Positions 62,865 through 64,000 of a stretch of DNA of 64,000 nucleotides are shown here, in pieces. Source of the DNA: Ignavibacteria bacterium (GTDB lineage: Bacteria > Bacteroidota > Ignavibacteria > UBA10030); contig VGVZ01000007.1 of assembly GCA_016873805.1 (NCBI GenBank), positions 1 to 64,000 on the forward strand. Reading direction: 5' to 3'. Every line of letters starts with the position of its first letter. Positions within the stretch are counted from its first letter, which is position 1. Under the pieces are notes generated by a model, which saw only the letters and a program-made list of their open reading frames with translations, ran no database searches and was not told the DNA's origin. The translations under genes were made by a program, and so were the position numbers.

Positions 62865-62889
62865 AGGCAACACAACATCCTTGTTCGTC

Positions 62890-63834
62890 ATGGGTCGAAG
62901 ACAGCACAGCAGAGACAGACACGTTGATGGGGCGACGACAGAAATCGCGCGACAGCTAAAGGAATACTGCGACTATCTTCTGCTCGAAAAAGGCGTTTCA
63001 CAGAACACGTACGAATCCTACCGGTTCGACCTCACGAAGTATTCTCGCTTTCTCGAAGACCGCGCGATTCGGGAAAGCACTCAGATACGCAACGACGACG
63101 TCAGGCAATTTCTCCGCGCTCTTCACCGCACGGGATTATCGGCCAGGAGTATCCATAGAATCCTCTCGGCGGTGCGCGGATTCCACAAGTTCCTTGTCGT
63201 CGAAGAAAAGGTGACGGAAGATCCGACAGAGGATCTTGAACCGCCCAAGCGAGAACGCGCGCTCCCAAGCGTTCTCACTCTTCCCGAAATCGAGCGGATA
63301 CTCACCCAACCCGACTGTGTGACGGCGCTCGGGATTCGTGATCGCGCAATCCTCGAGACTCTCTATGCCACAGGGGTGCGAGTAACCGAACTGCTCGATT
63401 TGAACCAGTCCAATGTGATGACGGACGAAGGACTTGTGTTGGTCTACGGAAAAGGGTCGAAAGAGCGGCTTGTCCCGATCGGGAGATCCGCGTTGGATTG
63501 GATAGCGCGGTACGCCACAGAAGTTCGCCCGCGTCTGTCGCGGAAAGGGACGTCGCGTGACGTTCTTTTTCTGAATGCCCGCGGAGGGCGCTTATCGCGC
63601 ACGGCAATCTGGAACATCACCGTGAAATATGCAGAATCGGCAGGCATCAAGAAACAGATTCACCCCCACATCTTCCGGCATTCCTTTGCCACGCATCTGC
63701 TGGAAGGGGGAGCAGACTTGCGGGCGGTACAGGAAATGCTGGGTCATGTGAATATCGAGACAACCCAGATCTATACGCATGTCGATCGGGAGTACCTCAA
63801 AGAGGTTCACCGATCGTTCCATCCGCGGCCGTAG
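62890..63834 (+). CDS. Tyrosine recombinase XerC/XerD-like
   Basis: A 314-residue site-specific recombinase. The SAM-like N-terminal domain (EYCDYLLLEKGVSQNTYESY, GLSARSIHRILSAVRGFHKF) is followed by the catalytic domain with ATGVRVTELLDLNQSNVM (Arg), GKGSKERLVP (Lys), HPHIFRHSFATHLLEGGADL (His-x-x-Arg) and LGHVNIETTQIYTHV (final Tyr). This is the chromosome-dimer-resolution XerD type by length and motifs. The start is uncertain: ATG 62890 lies 25 bp after the symporter, and the first ~20 residues are poorly conserved. No integron or phage neighbours are seen. Confidence 0.9.
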   Translation: MGRRQHSRDRHVDGATTEIARQLKEYCDYLLLEKGVSQNTYESYRFDLTKYSRFLEDRAIRESTQIRNDDVRQFLRALHRTGLSARSIHRILSAVRGFHKFLVVEEKVTEDPTEDLEPPKRERALPSVLTLPEIERILTQPDCVTALGIRDRAILETLYATGVRVTELLDLNQSNVMTDEGLVLVYGKGSKERLVPIGRSALDWIARYATEVRPRLSRKGTSRDVLFLNARGGRLSRTAIWNITVKYAESAGIKKQIHPHIFRHSFATHLLEGGADLRAVQEMLGHVNIETTQIYTHVDREYLKEVHRSFHPRP

Positions 63835-63850
63835 AAGCCGGCAGTCTTCT

Positions 63851-64000
63851 TCACCGTCTGAAATTCTTTCTGGCGAGCACGTCGGTACACATCCCGCAGA
63901 GTCGTTCCCCCTTCAGATCGATATCCTCAACGGCCGTGGAGGAGTGCATAACGCATTCGTATTCGTGGCAATGCAGAAGCCCGAATGTATGTCCGAGCTC
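63851..64000 (-). CDS. Archaemetzincin (partial, cut by right edge)
   Basis: The last 49 codons of a minus-strand gene. The sequence ELGHTFGLLHCHEYECVM, followed after 17 residues by CGMC, fits the archaemetzincin consensus HExxHxxGxxxCxxxxCxM(17)CxxC; the leading His of HExxH lies just beyond the window edge. These zinc metalloproteases are found in archaea, vertebrates and some FCB bacteria, with unknown natural substrates. The gene converges with xerD, with 16 bp between the stops. Only the C-terminal part can be judged. Confidence 0.82.
   Translation of the reverse strand, partial: ELGHTFGLLHCHEYECVMHSSTAVEDIDLKGERLCGMCTDVLARKNFRR

Noticed and set aside
62890-63834. Integron or phage integrase reading for the tyrosine recombinase
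   Set aside because: Length and motifs fit housekeeping XerC/XerD, and no attachment repeats or phage genes lie nearby.

Overview
The window looks like a chromosome segment of a FCB-group bacterium, most likely a Bacteroidota/Chlorobiota relative such as the Ignavibacteria. This is inferred from gene content, not from a marker phylogeny: a DUF5916 outer-membrane family protein, a BrxA/B-type bacilliredoxin, a bulky GroES-like protein, a YfhO-type membrane protein and an RsbU/STAS partner-switching pair. The sequence appears slightly GC-rich by eye. Strong Shine-Dalgarno sequences occur in the cas region but are weaker elsewhere.

Region 1 (1-16.4 kb, all minus strand) is an accessory island. 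Read in the direction of transcription it holds: a pRiA4b ORF-3 family protein; an unrecognised protein; a frameshifted DUF1186-like gene; a REP-associated tyrosine transposase (RAYT); a SWIM zinc-finger protein; an ECF-like sigma factor, an HTH-like protein and an ImmA/IrrE metallopeptidase joined by ATGA overlaps; a 39-codon ORF resembling a Cas3 N-terminus; and a complete type I-C CRISPR-Cas operon (cas3-cas5c-cas8c-cas7-[Bro-N]-cas4-cas1-cas2). The operon has an internal cas11c start and ends in a CRISPR array cut by the left edge. A Bro-N (antirepressor-like) gene sits inside the operon and is translationally coupled to cas4. A family of short palindromes (core GAAGGTTNCCTTC) lies in the cas1-cas2 junction, in frame inside the ImmA gene, twice in frame inside the RAYT gene, and once as a half copy at 26.6 kb.

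Region 2 (16.4-26.4 kb) starts with about 1.1 kb without a gene. It then carries an exported alpha/beta hydrolase, a DUF5916 gene with an in-frame TGA where Trp is expected, a PLP-dependent trans-sulfuration enzyme, an exported M28 peptidase, a membrane protein, a VOC protein and a YCII-like protein. A cluster of palindromes and a terminator-like hairpin follow.

Region 3 (26.9-40.7 kb, all minus) is a surface-polysaccharide cluster: a YfhO-like membrane protein, five glycosyltransferases, four SAM methyltransferases, a Wzx-type flippase and UDP-GlcNAc 2-epimerase. Many of the genes overlap.

Region 4 (40.9-64 kb, mostly plus) is mainly housekeeping: rsmA, mgtE, a PAP2 phosphatase, an RsbU-type phosphatase, aroQ, a HAD hydrolase, acpS, a MerR regulator, a GroES-like protein, bacilliredoxin, a response regulator plus hybrid histidine kinase, a RodZ-like protein, ligA, an outer-membrane protein, a STAS protein, a sodium/solute symporter and a XerD-like recombinase. 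A partial archaemetzincin lies at the right edge. Within this region, 49.2-50.0 kb holds two 363-bp tandem units, each with a GIY-YIG nuclease ORF and a broken 5' half of tRNA-Pro, followed by the intact tRNA-Pro(GGG). This suggests insertion of a GIY-YIG element at a tRNA gene.
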